From Klebsiella aerogenes KCTC 2190 (GTDB lineage: Bacteria; Pseudomonadota; Gammaproteobacteria; Enterobacterales; Enterobacteriaceae), in contig NC_015663.1 of assembly GCF_000215745.1 (NCBI RefSeq), positions 4,436,780-4,500,779 of the forward strand: a DNA stretch of 64,000 nt, read 5' to 3'. The notes under the pieces are model-generated. The model ran no database searches. It was not told where the DNA came from and was given only the letters and a program-made list of their open reading frames with translations. How positions within the stretch are numbered: position 1 is the first letter of the stretch; each line of letters starts with the position of its first letter. Shown one piece after another: positions 7,797-17,138 of the stretch. The translations under genes and the position numbers were made by a program.

Positions 7797-10427
7797 TCAG
7801 GAGTGGCTAAATTCCATGACCACGCCGCCTTCTTCATCGACATCCAGAGAAAGGCTCTGCGGCTTCAGCCCTGCCGCCAGATGGCTCAACAGTTGCTGAC
7901 TCAGCACTGGTAGAATTTGTTGATTAAGCAGGCTGTCAATGTTACGCGCGCCGGTATCCGGCAGCAGGCAGGCGTCCGTCAACGCATCGTACAGGCCTTC
8001 GGCAATATCGGTTGTCATACCGTAATGACGATACAAACGCTGGCTGACCTGGTTGAGTTTCATGTTGACAATTTTGCGCATCGCCGGCTGGCTGAGCGGC
8101 CGGTAAATAATGGTCTGGAAACGCGCGAGCAGCGCTGGTTGAAAATGTTCTCGCAGCACCGGCCGCAACAGGTCATGTAAATCGGATTCTGTCGCTTCCG
8201 GATGTTCCTTCAGCATCTGCATCAGCCGATCGCTGCCGAGGTTTGAGGTCATCAGGATCACCGTATTACGGAAGTCGATTTCGCGTCCTTCGCCATCGCG
8301 CATAAAGCCACGGTCGAACACCTGGTAGAATAAATTCATCACATCGCGATGCGCTTTTTCCACTTCATCAAGCAGGACCACGCTGTACGGACGTTTGCGT
8401 ACCGCTTCGGTGAGAATCCCCCCCTGACCGTAGCCGACATAACCGGGAGGCGATCCTTTCAGTTGGGACACCGTATGCGGCTCCTGATATTCGGAAAGAT
8501 TGATGGTAATCAGCGATCTTTCACCACCGAACAGTTCATCAGCCAGCGCCAGCGCGGTTTCCGTTTTTCCAGTACCGCTCGGACCGACAAGCAGAAATAC
8601 GCCCTGCGGGCCGTTATCCGGTGCAAGCCCGGTTTTGGTCGCCCGCAGTCTCTGGGCAATGGCGTTTAGCGCCATATCCTGCCCCACCACTCGTTTATCC
8701 AGATTAGATTCGAGACTCAGCAGTTCCGTCTGCTCGTCCTTCAGCAATGGAGAGAGCGGTACCCCGGTCCAGTCGGCAATCACCGTTGCTACGGTACGTA
8801 AATCGACATCCAGCCCCAGCAGCGGATGGTTATTCTGGACGCTGGCAAGTTGGCTCTGTAATTCACCGATCTCCTTGCGGCGGGAAGGATCGGCTCGGCA
8901 GCTCAGCAGTTGCTCGGTCAGCTTAAGTTCCAGGCCGTACTGCGTTTCCAGGTCATCAAGCTGTAAAATCATACGCGATTCTTCCAGCTCAATTGCCGCC
9001 AGCCGCGCTTCGTCGCTACCGCTACCGACCATGGCATCTTCCAGTAGCGCCTGTTTTTCCATTTCCAGCGCCGTGATTTGCGCTTTCATACGCGTCAACA
9101 ATTCCGGCACCGTATCGATTCCCATGCGAATGCGGGCCGATGCGGTATCCAGTAGGTCCACCGCTTTATCTGGCAACTGGCGACCGGTGAGATAGCGTCG
9201 GGAAAGTGTCACGGCGGCGCGAATGGCTTCATCGGTGATATGTACCCCGTGATGATGAGCATAGCGAGATTTCAGCCCGCGCAGCATCAGACAGGCGGTG
9301 TCATCGTCCGGTTCGTCGACTTTGACCATCTGGAAGCGGCGCTCCAGCGCGGCATCACGCTCGAAGTACTGCTTATACTCACTCCAGGTCGTGGCGGCGA
9401 TAGTTCGCAGTTCGCCGCGCGCCAGGGCCGGTTTGAGCAAATTAGCGGCATCCGCGCCACCGGCCTGGTTGCCTGCGCCGATGATAGTATGAGCTTCATC
9501 GATAAACAGCAGCACCGGGACAGGCGACTGCTGTACCGCTTCGATAATGTTCTTAAGCCGCTGTTCGAATTCCCCTTTGACGCCTGCGCCGGCCTGCAGT
9601 AAGCCGAGATCCAACGTACGCAATGAAACCGGCTTCAGACTGTCCGGCACGTTGCCCTCCGCGATACGCAACGCCAGCCCTTCGACCAGCGCGGTTTTGC
9701 CGACACCGGGTTCGCCAACCAGGATTGGGTTGTTTTTTCTTCTGCGCGACAGGATATCCACCATTTGACGAATTTCGTTATCGCGACCAAAAACCGGGTC
9801 GATTTTGCCTTCACGGGCACGAGCAGTGATATCAAGGGTAAATTTATCCAGCGCGTTCTGTAATGCTGGGTTCATCTCAGCGGACTTCACGGCCGATTCC
9901 ACGGGGCGGCCGACAAACTCCACATCGCCAGCGTGGCCAGGCTCATCTGGCTGTAATTCCGGGCGCTCATCAGACTGCATATCTAATAATGGTCGCAGGT
10001 GTTCAAGCTGCGCTTGTCCCAACGTTAACAGCGGCCACAGACTGTCACAGCGCACCCGCGTTGGGTTGCTGACTAACGCCATCAGTAGATGAACACTGCG
10101 TAGAGAGGTCTCCCCCGCCAGTGAAGCCCGCAGCCACGCCTCCTGCATCAGGCTCTGGATGCTGCCGGACAGCTGCGGCCGGCTGTGTACCGAACGTGGA
10201 AGCGTTTCCAGAAAAGAGAGCAGATCCTGCCAGATAGCGTCCATATCCCACTCATAACGCCGCGCTAAAACGGTCAGGTCTCCCTCGCCCTGCTCCAGTA
10301 GTTTTAGCAGCCAGTGTTCTGGAAGGATTTGCGCATGCGCGCGGGCCTGACACAGCGAAGCGGCGCCTTCCAGGGCGCGGGCGCAGTAAGGGTTTAAACG
10401 GCGTAACAGGATGGCTGGGTTTTCCAT
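7797..10427 (-). CDS. clpV: T6SS ATPase ClpV (TssH)
   Basis: An 876-residue AAA+ disaggregase that disassembles the contracted TssB/TssC sheath. It has a ClpN repeat domain (residues 1-150), first Walker A GEPGVGKT at 238-245 with Walker B LLFIDEAH, a coiled middle domain (about 420-520), and a second Walker A GPSGTGKT near 611 with VVLLDEVEKAH. The length is normal for TssH. It lies downstream of hcp behind a strong hairpin terminator, so its level is probably much lower than that of Hcp. The following spacer leads into the vgrG fragment. Confidence 0.95.
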   Translation of the reverse strand: MENPAILLRRLNPYCARALEGAASLCQARAHAQILPEHWLLKLLEQGEGDLTVLARRYEWDMDAIWQDLLSFLETLPRSVHSRPQLSGSIQSLMQEAWLRASLAGETSLRSVHLLMALVSNPTRVRCDSLWPLLTLGQAQLEHLRPLLDMQSDERPELQPDEPGHAGDVEFVGRPVESAVKSAEMNPALQNALDKFTLDITARAREGKIDPVFGRDNEIRQMVDILSRRRKNNPILVGEPGVGKTALVEGLALRIAEGNVPDSLKPVSLRTLDLGLLQAGAGVKGEFEQRLKNIIEAVQQSPVPVLLFIDEAHTIIGAGNQAGGADAANLLKPALARGELRTIAATTWSEYKQYFERDAALERRFQMVKVDEPDDDTACLMLRGLKSRYAHHHGVHITDEAIRAAVTLSRRYLTGRQLPDKAVDLLDTASARIRMGIDTVPELLTRMKAQITALEMEKQALLEDAMVGSGSDEARLAAIELEESRMILQLDDLETQYGLELKLTEQLLSCRADPSRRKEIGELQSQLASVQNNHPLLGLDVDLRTVATVIADWTGVPLSPLLKDEQTELLSLESNLDKRVVGQDMALNAIAQRLRATKTGLAPDNGPQGVFLLVGPSGTGKTETALALADELFGGERSLITINLSEYQEPHTVSQLKGSPPGYVGYGQGGILTEAVRKRPYSVVLLDEVEKAHRDVMNLFYQVFDRGFMRDGEGREIDFRNTVILMTSNLGSDRLMQMLKEHPEATESDLHDLLRPVLREHFQPALLARFQTIIYRPLSQPAMRKIVNMKLNQVSQRLYRHYGMTTDIAEGLYDALTDACLLPDTGARNIDSLLNQQILPVLSQQLLSHLAAGLKPQSLSLDVDEEGGVVMEFSHS

Positions 10428-10559
10428 GAGGCTCTCTCTTTGTCGATTCCGGACACGCTACCGCCCATCGCCGTTTCCCGTAATGCAGGAGACCAAAGCG
10501 CGCAAGGTCGGGCAGGCTGATTGTTTTTTGCTAAAAGCCAGCGGTCACAGGCGCTTAGC

Positions 10560-10585
10560 AAAAAAGCAGACGGCGAACCGCCTGC
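10560..10585 (-). terminator. Rho-independent terminator after hcp
   Basis: Read on the minus strand, GCAGGCGG, a TTCG tetraloop and CCGTCTGC (one G-T pair) are followed by six T residues. It begins nine bases after the hcp stop. A stable UUCG hairpin with a T-run inside the T6SS operon should let most transcripts end after hcp, giving high Hcp and lower ClpV and TssA. Confidence 0.85.
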
Positions 10586-10593
10586 TTCGGGCG

Positions 10594-11085
10594 TCAGGCT
10601 GTCGTTCGTTCATTCCATGAATCGGAATGAATGATGTTGCCGTCTTTATAGGTCCAGGTGATTTTTTCGTAGCGCAGTTCAATCTGCTCAAGATGGCTGT
10701 GCTTCTCGTAGGCTGGGTTCTTGATGTCGTGCATCAGCGGATTGACCTTCACCACTTTCACGTTTTCCAGTTTTGTGTTGAAGTATTCCACTTCCTGACC
10801 AGCATCATTGATTTTGTACCACTTGAATTCGGCAGACTTCAGCGTCTGGCCGGTAGTCACCGCCTTGTAGAGATAGGGGCTTGAGGAGTCGATTTCCTTG
10901 GTAAACAGAAACGGCGTGTGGATACGCGTGCCGGTTAGCTTTCCGGTGTTGTTGTCGGTCGGGATGTACAGGTTATGCTCCTGCGCCACCACTTCGATGC
11001 TGCCTTCCCGATCTTTCACATCCACGGAACCTTTAATGTCCGCCCCGCCGTCGTCTTTCAACCACAAATAGACTGGTATTGCCAT
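10594..11085 (-). CDS. hcp: T6SS tube protein Hcp (TssD)
   Basis: A 163-residue Hcp1-family protein, starting MAIPVYLWLKDDGG, with the expected beta-barrel pattern and ITWTYKDGN near the C-terminus. Hexameric rings of Hcp form the inner tube inside the TssB/TssC sheath and carry effectors. It lies between tssC and clpV and is followed by its own terminator. Length is normal, with no sign of a C-terminal effector domain. Confidence 0.93.
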   Translation of the reverse strand: MAIPVYLWLKDDGGADIKGSVDVKDREGSIEVVAQEHNLYIPTDNNTGKLTGTRIHTPFLFTKEIDSSSPYLYKAVTTGQTLKSAEFKWYKINDAGQEVEYFNTKLENVKVVKVNPLMHDIKNPAYEKHSHLEQIELRYEKITWTYKDGNIIHSDSWNERTTA

Positions 11086-11204
11086 GTTAATTACTCCATT
11101 TCATTTTTTGACACGCCATCATCCTGAGATGGCGCGGGTGTGTTCTCTGTCGCCAGACAGGCTGTAGCCTGTCGAGCCAGACGACCTGGATAGTGACTGG
11201 CGTG

Positions 11205-12740
11205 TTACCCTTTCGCCTTCGGCATCTGGCTAACCAGAGACAAATTGACGTCCATGCCTTCCACCTGGAAGTGCGGCACCGCGTACAGCTTGACGCGGAA
11301 GAAGCCTGGATTATCCTCGATATCTTCCACTACCACTTTCGCATCACGCAGCGGATGTGAGGCCTGCAGCTCGTCACCCGGATCGGTCATTTCCGTAACC
11401 AGGCCACGAACCCAGGTATTGAGCTCCAGCTCAAGCAGGCGACGATCTTTGGTGGTGCCGATGTTCTCGCGTTGGATCAGTTTCAGGTAGTGGGCGATGC
11501 GCGACAGCAGGAAGATGTACGGCAGGCGGGCGTTGATACGGCTATTGGCTGTCGCATCCGCGGTGTCGTACAGCGCGGGTTTCTGAGTTGAGTTAGCCGA
11601 GAAGAAGCAGGCGTAGTCACGGTTTTTATAATAAGACAGCGGAATAAAGCCCAGATTGGCGAATTCGAACTCACGGGTTTCCGGGATCATCACCTCGGAA
11701 GGGATTTTCACCTGATTTCCGGTGCCGAGATCATAGAGGTGAATGGGAAGATCTTTCACCGCGCCGCCCGCCTGCGGGCCGCGGATTTGCACGCACCAGC
11801 CGTTTTGAATAAAGCTGCGTACCATGTTCGAGGCGAAGGCGAATGACGCGCTGGTCCACAGATACTTTTCGTGATCCGGCCCCTTTACCTGCTCAATGTA
11901 GTTAAAGCTGCGCACCGGAACCGTGTCCGGCCCATACGGCAGACGGCCCAATACCCGCGGCATGACCAGGCCGATATAGCGCGAGTCATCGGTATCGCGG
12001 AACGATTTCCATTTAATGTACTCAGCGCGATCGAAATAGTTGCCGATATCTTTAATCGCCGCGACTTCTTCCATTGAATCCTTGAGGAAAAATTTCGGCC
12101 CTACGGCGCCGATAAATGGCATATGCGCCGCAGCGGAGACTTTCGAAATATTACGCAACAGCGCCATGTCCTGCGGGCTGGCGTCAAACTCGTACGCTGA
12201 AATTACCGAGCCTATCGGCTCGCCGCCGGGGGTGTCGTATTCGGCGGTGTAAGTATGCCAGTACAGGCCGCTCTGTATCAGCTCTGGCGCATCTTCAAAA
12301 TCCTGACGTAAATCGTCTTTGGACACATCGAGGATTTCGGTTTTCACGTTCTGGCGATAGTCGGTGTTATCTACCAGTTGCTTCAGGCCGCGCCACAGAG
12401 ATTCTACCTTCTGGAACTCCGGGTGATGCATAACAGCATCGAGTTGACGGCTTATACGGAAATCCAGCTCCGCGATGTGGTGGTCAATAAGCGTTTTATC
12501 GAGTTTCTCCACCTGCTGACCGGATTGACGAATGCAGTCCATAAAAACCTGCATCGCCGCGGTCAGGCGTTCCCCCGCCGTGGCCTCTGATAGCGCCGCA
12601 TCGTCCAGAAAGACATTAATATCGCCAAGGCTTGATGCCGGGCTCAGATTGATTTTTTCAAACAGAGAAGCGTAAACGCTTTCTTTGTTCATTACGGCGG
12701 TTTGCCCCTGCGCGGGGTTCGTTTCAGTATTTACAGACAT
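11205..12740 (-). CDS. tssC: T6SS sheath protein TssC (VipB)
   Basis: A 511-residue large sheath subunit with the features of the EvpB/VC_A0108 family: HHPEFQKVESLWRGLKQLV near residue 105, the GPKFFLKDS segment, and LGFIPLSYYKNRDYACFF toward the C-terminus. The start is the ATG giving MSVNTET, behind a CGGGA site; two codons upstream are also open. It works with TssB, encoded 42 bases upstream on the same strand. No disabling change is visible, so the sheath genes look intact although the baseplate and spike genes in the window are not. Confidence 0.93.
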   Translation of the reverse strand: MSVNTETNPAQGQTAVMNKESVYASLFEKINLSPASSLGDINVFLDDAALSEATAGERLTAAMQVFMDCIRQSGQQVEKLDKTLIDHHIAELDFRISRQLDAVMHHPEFQKVESLWRGLKQLVDNTDYRQNVKTEILDVSKDDLRQDFEDAPELIQSGLYWHTYTAEYDTPGGEPIGSVISAYEFDASPQDMALLRNISKVSAAAHMPFIGAVGPKFFLKDSMEEVAAIKDIGNYFDRAEYIKWKSFRDTDDSRYIGLVMPRVLGRLPYGPDTVPVRSFNYIEQVKGPDHEKYLWTSASFAFASNMVRSFIQNGWCVQIRGPQAGGAVKDLPIHLYDLGTGNQVKIPSEVMIPETREFEFANLGFIPLSYYKNRDYACFFSANSTQKPALYDTADATANSRINARLPYIFLLSRIAHYLKLIQRENIGTTKDRRLLELELNTWVRGLVTEMTDPGDELQASHPLRDAKVVVEDIEDNPGFFRVKLYAVPHFQVEGMDVNLSLVSQMPKAKG

Positions 12741-12782
12741 CAGCATATTCCCGGTTAATCCATTAAAAGAGATGACCGCCGT

Positions 12783-13274
12783 TTACTTCCCGGCAAGGGC
12801 ACTCATTTCGGCGCGTAATTCGCTGGACAGAGCTGGATCTTTAAGGATTCTCTCAAGCTCTTTTCTGAAAGTAGCGTTATCTAGCAGGTTCGATTTGAGA
12901 TCGCGTAATAAATTACGCATCGCCAGCATGGCGCGGAGTTGAGGGATTTGCCGGGCAACCTGTTCGGGCTCAAAGTCTTTTATATCGGAAAAACGCAGTT
13001 TAACATTGTCTTCTGAGTTATCACCTGCCAGCGTATTCTCAACGGTGAGATTGATCTCTGGGTTAAATTCAGAAAGTACGCTATTAAAATTATTCTTATT
13101 GATATCTATTTTCTGGCGCTCGGCCAATGGTCGATGCTCTTTTCCATTACTGAAATCACCAACGGTGAGCAATTTAAGCGGTAGTTCAACCTTCTTCTGC
13201 GCCCCCCCGGTATGTAAGGATAATTTTAAATTAATACGTGCCTTCGGCACCTCATTCTGGAATGAATCAGCCAT
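12783..13274 (-). CDS. tssB: T6SS sheath protein TssB (VipA)
   Basis: A 163-residue small sheath subunit of the VipA/ImpB family. It has the N-terminal KARINLKLSLHTGGAQKKVE region, the LTVGDFSNG motif and the helical C-terminus with RAMLAMRNLLRDLKSNL. It is the first T6SS gene on this strand, preceded by an AT-rich spacer that is the natural place for the operon promoter. TssB and TssC polymerise into the contractile sheath that ClpV recycles. Confidence 0.93.
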   Translation of the reverse strand: MADSFQNEVPKARINLKLSLHTGGAQKKVELPLKLLTVGDFSNGKEHRPLAERQKIDINKNNFNSVLSEFNPEINLTVENTLAGDNSEDNVKLRFSDIKDFEPEQVARQIPQLRAMLAMRNLLRDLKSNLLDNATFRKELERILKDPALSSELRAEMSALAGK

Positions 13275-13627
13275 AGCGGTCCCTTTTCCTTAAGGAATGA
13301 TTGTGGAGTAAATTTCGTTTTATTCACAACGTTATGTTTAAAGAAACCAGGGCAATATATCAACCAGCAGATACGAAGATCCAGAGATAACGAGTCATTT
13401 AATTGGCATAGATCAATATCGCTGGCAAGCAATAATTTCAACCAATAACTCATGCAATCTCAACACGACAACCAATATGTAATTTACTCAATCACAGATG
13501 GAAACTATTTAAATATTATAAATTCAACTTTCAGCGTCGAAATAAACTCATTCCTTTTAATAAATGAATTATTAAAAGGAAGTATTAATAGAGACGTTAA
13601 TAAAATAGCGTTCTGGGCGCCAAAAAC
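13275..13627. other. AT-rich intergenic region, likely T6SS promoter
   Basis: No convincing gene. Short frames on both strands (for example plus-strand 13452-13643) lack a ribosome site and show no family resemblance. The base composition is clearly more AT-rich than the flanking genes, as expected for a silenced T6SS promoter. No specific regulator site was recognised. Confidence 0.5.
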
Positions 13628-13655
13628 TACCAGACTGGCATAGGCCAGTCTGGTA
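13628..13655 (-). terminator. Hairpin terminator after the porin gene
   Basis: A perfect 12-base inverted repeat, TACCAGACTGGC and its complement, separated by four bases. On the minus strand it is followed by GTTTTTGG. It sits 20 bases beyond the porin stop codon. Confidence 0.75.
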
Positions 13656-13674
13656 TTCCCGTAAACGCATTCTC

Positions 13675-15060
13675 TCAGAACCACGCCTCAAACATACCGC
13701 CGATGTTCAGCGAATCCAACCGCTCGTCGCTGGTGCCGTCTACTTTCGCGGTGTGCTCGTTATTCACCTGGCCGCCGGTAACATAGAAGCGCAGCATCGG
13801 GCGGAACTCCGGACCCATGCCGATGGCGATGTTCTGCGACAGCGTCAGCTTCCAGCCGTGGTTATCCCCGCCCTGGTCGTAGTCAACGCGCTGGTAGCCC
13901 GCTTCCAGCCAGGTCGAGTGCACATCGTTCCAGAAGTACATTGGCCGGACGATCGCGCCGTAGTTTTTACGGTTGTCGGTATTATCCTTGCCGTTGTCGT
14001 AGTCGTGGAAGGCCAGCAGATACTCGATCTGCGCCTGCTGGGTGAATTTATGGCTGCCCTCGAAGCTGGCGTAGACCGTGGTCAGGTCGTCGGTTTTGTT
14101 ATAGACGCTGTTATCCGAGTTATCGGAGTAGCGCAGGATCACCTTATTCACCCCGCTGTCGTTGGTATGGCTCAGCACCAGCCCGCCCTGCCAGGCATCG
14201 AGGCGCGCGTCGCTGTCCACCGCTTTTGAGTCAAAGCCGTAGTTGGCGTACACCTCGACGTCGATCGGCCCGGCCTTGATGTTGTGGGTTTTGGTGGTCA
14301 GCGCGTAGTGACCGTTATCGCCGGTATCCGAGCTGCCGGTACAGGTGATGCGCGACGGGTTGGTCTCATCGGCCATCACTTCCGGGCTACAGGATTTCAC
14401 CTGCGACACCGTCGCCACGTCGAACTGCACGCCGCCGATATCGAAGTTCTTCACCCCCGCGCCCTGACCGTCGTGGTTCATCCAGAAGTAGTCGTTGATC
14501 CCCTGTTGCGGGCGCTGGTGGAAATCGCGGCCGGCCCAGATATAGGCGTTGGGGTTGGATTCGAGGACGTTGGTGACGCCGACGTAGGCTTTTTTCAGGT
14601 TAACCTCGTCGCTCCAGTGGTCAAACATGACGTTGAGATCCCAGATGGCTCCCTGCGCGCTTTTGAATGCTTTGCTGATCTGGAATTCGCCGCCGTTACT
14701 TTCGTTACCGAGACGGCCGATCGCCGAGGCGCCGTTATAGGAGCCGTCGACGCCGACATATTTCTGGTCGCCGGTCTGGAAATGGGCGCCATAGCGGGCG
14801 TAGCCGCTAAATTTCAGGCCGAAAGGGATCGCCATATCCGGCGAAGCGGCGGTGGTCTGCGGGTTGGTCATCACGTCGACTTTTTTATTGGCGGCGGCGT
14901 CGATTTTAGCCTGGCGGTCGGCCAGCGCTTTATCGACGGCTTTCGCGACGATGGCGTCGATCTGTTCCTGGGTAAATTCTTGGGCTATTACAGAGGTAAA
15001 CGGAGAAAACGCGGCGATAACCGCCATAGTTAATGGAAGCTTTCTAATCATTGTCATCAT
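13675..15060 (-). CDS. LamB-family outer membrane sugar porin
   Basis: A 461-residue porin. A signal peptide (IRKLPLTMAVIAAFSPF, cleavage after SVIA) is followed by a short helical, charged segment (EQIDAIVAKAVDKALADRQA) reminiscent of the N-terminal extension of ScrY. An 18-strand LamB barrel follows, with YARYGAHFQ at its start, WAGRDFHQR and a C-terminal phenylalanine. Such channels admit di- and oligosaccharides. It is divergent from the xyloside transporter and xylosidase genes, so xylo-oligosaccharide uptake is a reasonable inference. The exact substrate cannot be read from the sequence. Confidence 0.85.
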   Translation of the reverse strand: MMTMIRKLPLTMAVIAAFSPFTSVIAQEFTQEQIDAIVAKAVDKALADRQAKIDAAANKKVDVMTNPQTTAASPDMAIPFGLKFSGYARYGAHFQTGDQKYVGVDGSYNGASAIGRLGNESNGGEFQISKAFKSAQGAIWDLNVMFDHWSDEVNLKKAYVGVTNVLESNPNAYIWAGRDFHQRPQQGINDYFWMNHDGQGAGVKNFDIGGVQFDVATVSQVKSCSPEVMADETNPSRITCTGSSDTGDNGHYALTTKTHNIKAGPIDVEVYANYGFDSKAVDSDARLDAWQGGLVLSHTNDSGVNKVILRYSDNSDNSVYNKTDDLTTVYASFEGSHKFTQQAQIEYLLAFHDYDNGKDNTDNRKNYGAIVRPMYFWNDVHSTWLEAGYQRVDYDQGGDNHGWKLTLSQNIAIGMGPEFRPMLRFYVTGGQVNNEHTAKVDGTSDERLDSLNIGGMFEAWF

Positions 15061-15640
15061 TATCTCAATAGAGGTTAATTTTATTCAGACAATAACAACC
15101 TTACTCTGGCTACGCAGAATATGTCGCTACTGTGAGAACAATTTATTTTTATTTTGTACCATTACAGAGGTTTTAAACTAGTATCGTAATTCTTTCTCCA
15201 CAATCGAAATTAATGATTAGCGCTGATAGAAAATCATCGCCACAGTGATTCTGCCGCGTGGGCATCATTATATGGTGAGTAAAACCCTTGATAGTTATCC
15301 GCCTAAACTAAGATGGCATAATACCTCCGACATTGGTGAATGTAAGAAATGTAACAACTATGACACATCCTGTATTCTATAAACCGGTTGCTCAATTACG
15401 ATATTTCACTCAGCGATTGAGAAAACACTCAAATGTGAGCCACCTCGCAAATATTACTTTCAAATATTTAATGCGAGAAAATCCATATAGAGTACATAGA
15501 TTGTGTCAAGTGGCTGTTGCTCTGAGGATCACAGAAGTAAAAAAACATAATTAATTAATTTAAAAACGTAATAGATTCTTCGAGATCATTTGTGTCAGAA
15601 AGTGTTTCACACTCACACAACAAACCGGAGTCTGCTCAGA
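15061..15640. promoter_or_regulatory. Divergent promoter region between porin and xynT, with a possible CRP site
   Basis: An AT-rich 580-base spacer between two divergent transcription units. TGTGA-N6-TCGCA at 15434-15449 differs from the CRP consensus by one base and lies about 190 bases before xynT. A plus-strand frame at 15333-15554 has no ribosome site and no recognisable family, so it was not called. No binding site for a xylose regulator could be assigned. Confidence 0.4.
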
Positions 15641-17095
15641 ATGGGTAAAAAAATAATGCAAAGTCGCAATGATGAATATCATAAGTTAACTCGTGGGGAA
15701 CGTATTGGCTACGGGATGGGCGATTTTGCGCAAAACCTGGTTTTCGGCACAATAGGCGGCTTTCTTGCTCTACATATGTTGACGGTGAATACGATCAGTA
15801 CGGCCACTGCGGGGTTCATTTTTCTTTTCGTACGAATAATCAATGTGTTTTGGGATCCGATGGTTGGAACCTATGTAGACAAAAGAACGTCAGTCGCGGG
15901 TAAATACCGTCCCTGGCTGTTAAGAGCCGGCGTGCCGCTGGTGATCCTTTCCGCTTTGCTTTTTGCTCCCATTCCTGGCGTGAGAGGTTCCGTACCGTTC
16001 GCCTTTATCATTTATTTAGCGCTGGATTTAGTTTACTCCCTGGTGAATATCCCTTATGGTTCTCTTAATGCCTCACTGACAAGAGATCCGGAATCTATTG
16101 ATAAATTAACCAGTACGCGAATGATGCTGGCTAATAGCGCCAATCTTCTGGTGTATACCCTTTTTCCGATGTTCGTGCAAATGGCCTCACCAAAAGACCG
16201 TAGCCTGAAGGATACCGGTTTTTTTGGCATAGAACTCAATCTGGGGAACTATACCGATCCATCAGCGAATTACGCCTGGTTCGGCGTCTACTCCGTGTAT
16301 ATGTTATTAGGTGCGGTGGCACTTTTCATTTGCTATAAATTCACTAAAGAACGCGTTGTTGCGACCGCGGAACAGACCGCCAACGTTAAAACAACCGATC
16401 TGTTCCTTGAACTTAAAAATAATCGTCCACTCGTCATTCTTGGATTGTTTTTCATGCTGGCCTTTACCTTCATGTTCTTTATGAACACGGTTAACGGCTT
16501 TTTCAATCAGTATGTTGTTGGTCACTCCGAATGGATGGGCGCCGTTGGACTGGTCGCCTCCATACCCGGTATTGCGTTCCCCATATTTTGGCCAAAACTA
16601 AAAAAGATTTTTGGTAAAAAAGGCTTCTTCCACATTTTCCTGGGAATGTTTATTGCCGGTGAATTATTAACTTACGTCTGGTCGCGTGAAGGCATGCACG
16701 ATGCGCTGTGGCTTGCTTACATCGCCACATTCATTAAACAGTGGGGCTTAACCTCAGCCACCGGATTTATGTGGGCGCTGGTTCCTGAAGTTATTGCTTA
16801 TGGTGAATTAAAGTCTGGTAAGAGAAATGCAGCAATTATTAATGCCATTATGGGACTGTTTTTCAAGATTGGCTTTACCATTGGCGGCGCCATTCCTCTG
16901 TGGCTGCTGGCCGCCTATGGATTTAATGAAACCGGCGCGCAGCAAAGCGCGAGCGCTATCGATGGGATCATGATGACAGCGGTCTGGATCCCTATCGCCT
17001 TAGCGATTGTAGCAATGATCGTCATGCAAATTTATCCCATCTCAGACAAACACGTCAGCGACATTAACCGCCAGCTTGATGAGATTCGGGTGTAA
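15641..17095 (+). CDS. xynT: GPH-family xyloside/sugar:cation symporter (XynT/YagG type)
   Basis: A 484-residue inner-membrane carrier of the glycoside-pentoside-hexuronide family with about 12 hydrophobic segments. Signature stretches include GERIGYGMGDFAQNLVF near the N-terminus, DPMVGTYVDKRTS in loop 2-3 and SLVNIPYGSLNASLTRDP in the middle. The start ATG at 15641 follows a CCGGAG site ten bases upstream; the frame is open further upstream without a better site. It is 43 bases before the GH43 xylosidase gene, so import of xylosides followed by cytoplasmic hydrolysis is the expected job. Confidence 0.85.
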   Translation: MGKKIMQSRNDEYHKLTRGERIGYGMGDFAQNLVFGTIGGFLALHMLTVNTISTATAGFIFLFVRIINVFWDPMVGTYVDKRTSVAGKYRPWLLRAGVPLVILSALLFAPIPGVRGSVPFAFIIYLALDLVYSLVNIPYGSLNASLTRDPESIDKLTSTRMMLANSANLLVYTLFPMFVQMASPKDRSLKDTGFFGIELNLGNYTDPSANYAWFGVYSVYMLLGAVALFICYKFTKERVVATAEQTANVKTTDLFLELKNNRPLVILGLFFMLAFTFMFFMNTVNGFFNQYVVGHSEWMGAVGLVASIPGIAFPIFWPKLKKIFGKKGFFHIFLGMFIAGELLTYVWSREGMHDALWLAYIATFIKQWGLTSATGFMWALVPEVIAYGELKSGKRNAAIINAIMGLFFKIGFTIGGAIPLWLLAAYGFNETGAQQSASAIDGIMMTAVWIPIALAIVAMIVMQIYPISDKHVSDINRQLDEIRV

Positions 17096-17138
17096 ATTCA
17101 ATACAGATTAAACTTTAAATTTATAAAGGTGTAATAAT

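Noticed and set aside
13452..13643. Plus-strand frame of 63 codons between tssB and the porin
   Set aside because: No ribosome site, extreme AT content and no similarity; it ends at the terminator hairpin of the porin gene.
14284..15033. Plus-strand frame of 249 codons opposite the porin gene
   Set aside because: The porin has a signal peptide and barrel features over the same bases; the opposite frame is Val/Gly/Ala-rich without any family pattern.
15333..15554. Plus-strand frame of 73 codons upstream of xynT
   Set aside because: No start context, and the region is better explained as a divergent promoter with a possible CRP site.
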